Notes under the pieces: generated by a model
The model's input: only the letters and a program-made list of their open reading frames with translations
Told to the model about the DNA's origin: nothing
Databases searched by the model: none
Assembly: GCA_020057765.1 (NCBI GenBank)
Contig: JAGVFE010000025.1
Span: 1 to 5,107 of the forward strand
From: Candidatus Woesebacteria bacterium
GTDB taxonomy: Bacteria; Patescibacteriota; Microgenomatia; UBA10105; UBA927
Reading direction: 5' to 3'
DNA length: 5,107 nucleotides
Shown here: positions 3,595 to 5,107 of the stretch, piece by piece
How the letters are laid out: the number at the start of each line of letters is the position of its first letter
Numbering within the stretch: the first letter of the stretch is position 1
Position numbers and translations under genes: made by a program

Positions 3595-4635
3595 ATGGAC
3601 GAATCTTTAACTGCACCGCAATTCATCGGCTACGTCATCGAGGCTGAACAGCAAGCCAAAGCACTGCTTGGGTCGTCGAATGCATCAATTGATGAATTAC
3701 GAATAAAACTCTTCGGCAACAAGAGTGAATTTTCGCGCCTCACGAAGAAAATCCGCGACGTCATCCCGTCTGATAGGCAACAAGCAGGAATAGTGTTAAA
3801 CGAGGTCAAACGCAAAATCGAAAAACAACTCAATGACTCGTCAAGCGTCAAGCGTCAAGCGTCAAACAAAGAATTCTTTGATGTCACCGCCCCGGGAATT
3901 CCGCCACCAGTCGGGCACCTCCACATCGTCACCCAGGCCATCATGGAAATCACCAGAATTTTTGAACGCATCGGATTTACCCGCGTGCGACACCCCGAAG
4001 TGGATTGGGATTGGTATCCATTTGAATCGCTCAACATGCCGCCCAATCACCCGGCGCGCGATGAGTGGGAAACGTTTTTCATAGGATTGTCAGACAAACA
4101 GGGTCAAATCGTTCTTACTCCCCATACCAGTAACGGACAAGTCCGGGAAATGGAGAAGGGGAAACTGCCGATACGCATGATCAATATCGCCAAATGCTAT
4201 CGTAGGCAGTCAGACGTGTCGCATGTACCAATGTTTCACCAGTTTGAAGGTATGTACATAGATAAAGGGGTAACGATCGGCGACCTGACCGGCGTATTTA
4301 ATTTCTTTGTAAAAAATTACTACGGTCCGGACCGCAAAATTCGATTACGGCCATTTCATTTTCAATTTACCGAACCTTCGTTTGAAGTTGACATCAACTG
4401 TGGTATCTGTTTGGGCAAGGGCTGTAAGTTATGTAAAGAAGGCTGGCTGGAACTTGGCGGTGCGGGCATGGTACACCCCGTCGTCCTCAAAAACGGTGGC
4501 ATTGATCCGGATGTATACAATGGATTTGCCTTTGGCTGGGGCGTTGAACGTGCATACATGATGAAATCCGGAACCAAACTCGACGACATTAGAATGCTTT
4601 ATGGCAACGATGTACGGTTTTTAAAGCAATTTTAA
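3595..4635 (+). CDS. pheS: Phenylalanyl-tRNA synthetase alpha subunit
   Basis: Catalytic subunit of the (alpha-beta)2 class II enzyme that joins Phe to tRNA-Phe. With start ATG 3595 it has 346 aa, the usual size. Residues about 1-80 form the N-terminal coiled-coil arm that contacts tRNA (IDELRIKLFGNKSEFSRL). A Ser/Lys/Gln linker made of heptanucleotide repeats follows (83-91). The catalytic domain starts at DVTAPGIPPPVGHLH (the HP motif region). Motif 2 is CYRRQSDVSHVPMFHQFEG from residue 201, with FTEPSFEVD after it, and motif 3 is GFAFGWGVER (310-319), ending with the typical NDVRFLKQF. A Cys4 knuckle CxxCxxxxCxxC (269, 272, 277, 280) precedes GAGMVHPVVL, as in many bacterial PheS. TTG 3550, directly after the preceding stop, would add 15 residues; neither start has a clear ribosome site. 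It lies 2 nt before pheT. Confidence 0.95.
   Translation: MDESLTAPQFIGYVIEAEQQAKALLGSSNASIDELRIKLFGNKSEFSRLTKKIRDVIPSDRQQAGIVLNEVKRKIEKQLNDSSSVKRQASNKEFFDVTAPGIPPPVGHLHIVTQAIMEITRIFERIGFTRVRHPEVDWDWYPFESLNMPPNHPARDEWETFFIGLSDKQGQIVLTPHTSNGQVREMEKGKLPIRMINIAKCYRRQSDVSHVPMFHQFEGMYIDKGVTIGDLTGVFNFFVKNYYGPDRKIRLRPFHFQFTEPSFEVDINCGICLGKGCKLCKEGWLELGGAGMVHPVVLKNGGIDPDVYNGFAFGWGVERAYMMKSGTKLDDIRMLYGNDVRFLKQF
3841..3866 (+). repeat. Heptanucleotide tandem repeat in pheS
   Basis: Three exact copies of TCAAGCG (3841-3861) and a partial fourth (TCAAA). They encode SSVKRQASN in the linker between the coiled-coil arm and the catalytic domain, where length changes should be tolerated. Because 7 is not a multiple of 3, gain or loss of one unit would break pheS. 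Confidence 0.85.
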
Positions 4636-4637
4636 CT

Positions 4638-5107
4638 ATGAATATATTAGTACCAGACTCATGGTTGCGAGAATTCCTCATTACGAAGGCAACCTCTGAA
4701 CAGATCAAGGAGTATCTCTCTTTATGCGGCCCATCTGTGGAGCGGATGCATCGTGACAACGGAGAAATAATTTACGATATTGAAGTTACCAGCAACCGGC
4801 CGGATTCGATGTCTGTCTTGGGAATTGCCCGGGAAGCAACGGCAATTTTGCCGAGATTTGGCATATCAGCTAAATTGACAAACGATCCTTATCAACAAAG
4901 ACTAAAGACTCAAGACTTAAGACTTAAGACAACCAAAAAACTCAATATTAAAACTGATTCAACACTCAATCCCCGGTGGACAAGCGTGGTTATCGAAAAT
5001 GTTACAGTCGGGCCATCCCCGGCCTGGCTCAAAAAAAGGCTGGAGGCAACCGGCATTCGCTCGCTTAACACGATCGTCGATATCACCAACTACATCATGC
5101 GAGCCTA
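4638..5107 (+). CDS. pheT: Phenylalanyl-tRNA synthetase beta subunit, N-terminal part (runs off the window)
   Basis: About 156 codons are visible, open to the window end. The sequence starts NILVPDSWLREFL, then goes directly from CGPSVERM through YDIEVTSNRPDSMSVLGIARE and on to NPRWTSVVIENVTVGPSP, WLKKRLEATGIRS and TIVDITNYIM, all typical of PheT B1/B5-type regions. In E. coli and Thermus PheT about 110 residues of EMAP/OB tRNA-binding domain (B2) lie between the first helices and the NRPD motif; here that domain is absent. The linker after AKLTNDP is made from heptanucleotide repeats. It starts 2 nt after the pheS stop, probably translated by coupling. The editing site (B3/B4) would mostly lie past the window end and cannot be judged. 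Confidence 0.95.
   Translation, partial: MNILVPDSWLREFLITKATSEQIKEYLSLCGPSVERMHRDNGEIIYDIEVTSNRPDSMSVLGIAREATAILPRFGISAKLTNDPYQQRLKTQDLRLKTTKKLNIKTDSTLNPRWTSVVIENVTVGPSPAWLKKRLEATGIRSLNTIVDITNYIMRA
4898..4932 (+). repeat. Heptanucleotide tandem repeat in pheT
   Basis: Five consecutive 7-nt units AAGACTA, AAGACTC, AAGACTT, AAGACTT, AAGACAA. They encode a polar stretch within QRLKTQDLRLKTT, placed between two conserved segments of the protein. The period equals that of the pheS repeat although the unit differs. Confidence 0.85.

Noticed and set aside
1..5107. CRISPR array, tRNA or rRNA genes, insertion sequence
   Set aside because: No spaced direct repeats, cloverleaf, rRNA segment, transposase or terminal inverted repeats were seen; the 7-nt repeats are tandem and coding.

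Overview
The window looks like a piece of a reduced bacterial genome, most likely Patescibacteria/CPR and probably the Microgenomates lineage. This is an inference. It rests on a threonyl-tRNA synthetase without its N-terminal TGS and editing domains, a PheT that lacks the usual tRNA-binding OB insertion, short lysine-rich proteins, tight gene packing with weak ribosome binding sites, and small coiled-coil hypotheticals between housekeeping genes. All genes are on the + strand.

Layout. Positions 1-386 hold the 3' end of a membrane-anchored PH-domain-like protein. Its stop overlaps a sigma70-type promoter (383-412) that drives a structured leader (about 419-557). The leader reads well as a T-box riboswitch with a very short stem I, an antiterminator with the 7-nt bulge TGGAACC, and a competing intrinsic terminator that ends just before thrS. 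thrS (562-1808) is broken by a one-base frame change near 937-948. It is followed by infC (TTG start, overlapping thrS), rpmI and rplT (ATGA overlap). A small coiled-coil ORF (2870-3133) comes next.

The region 3102-3300 contains a complete-looking pheST attenuator: a promoter, a 28-codon leader peptide with three Phe codons (two adjacent), a 1:2 hairpin starting directly after those Phe codons, a 14-bp 2:3 antiterminator and a 3:4 intrinsic terminator with a GAAA loop. The predicted transcription start falls on the leader peptide ATG, so this leader peptide may be translated from a leaderless mRNA. Beyond the terminator, a very strong Shine-Dalgarno sequence serves an unrecognised 82-aa ORF (3301-3549), then come pheS (start best placed at 3595) and the 5' part of pheT (4638 to the window end).

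How it works together. The order thrS-infC-rpmI-rplT-(leader peptide)-pheS-pheT is the same as the classical enterobacterial cluster with pheM. Here two adjacent synthetase units appear to sense their own amino acid by different means: thrS by direct tRNA binding (T-box) and pheST by ribosome stalling in a leader peptide. This pairing is the most notable feature of the window. Secondary points are the frameshift and composition change inside thrS and the heptanucleotide repeats in linker positions of both pheS and pheT.
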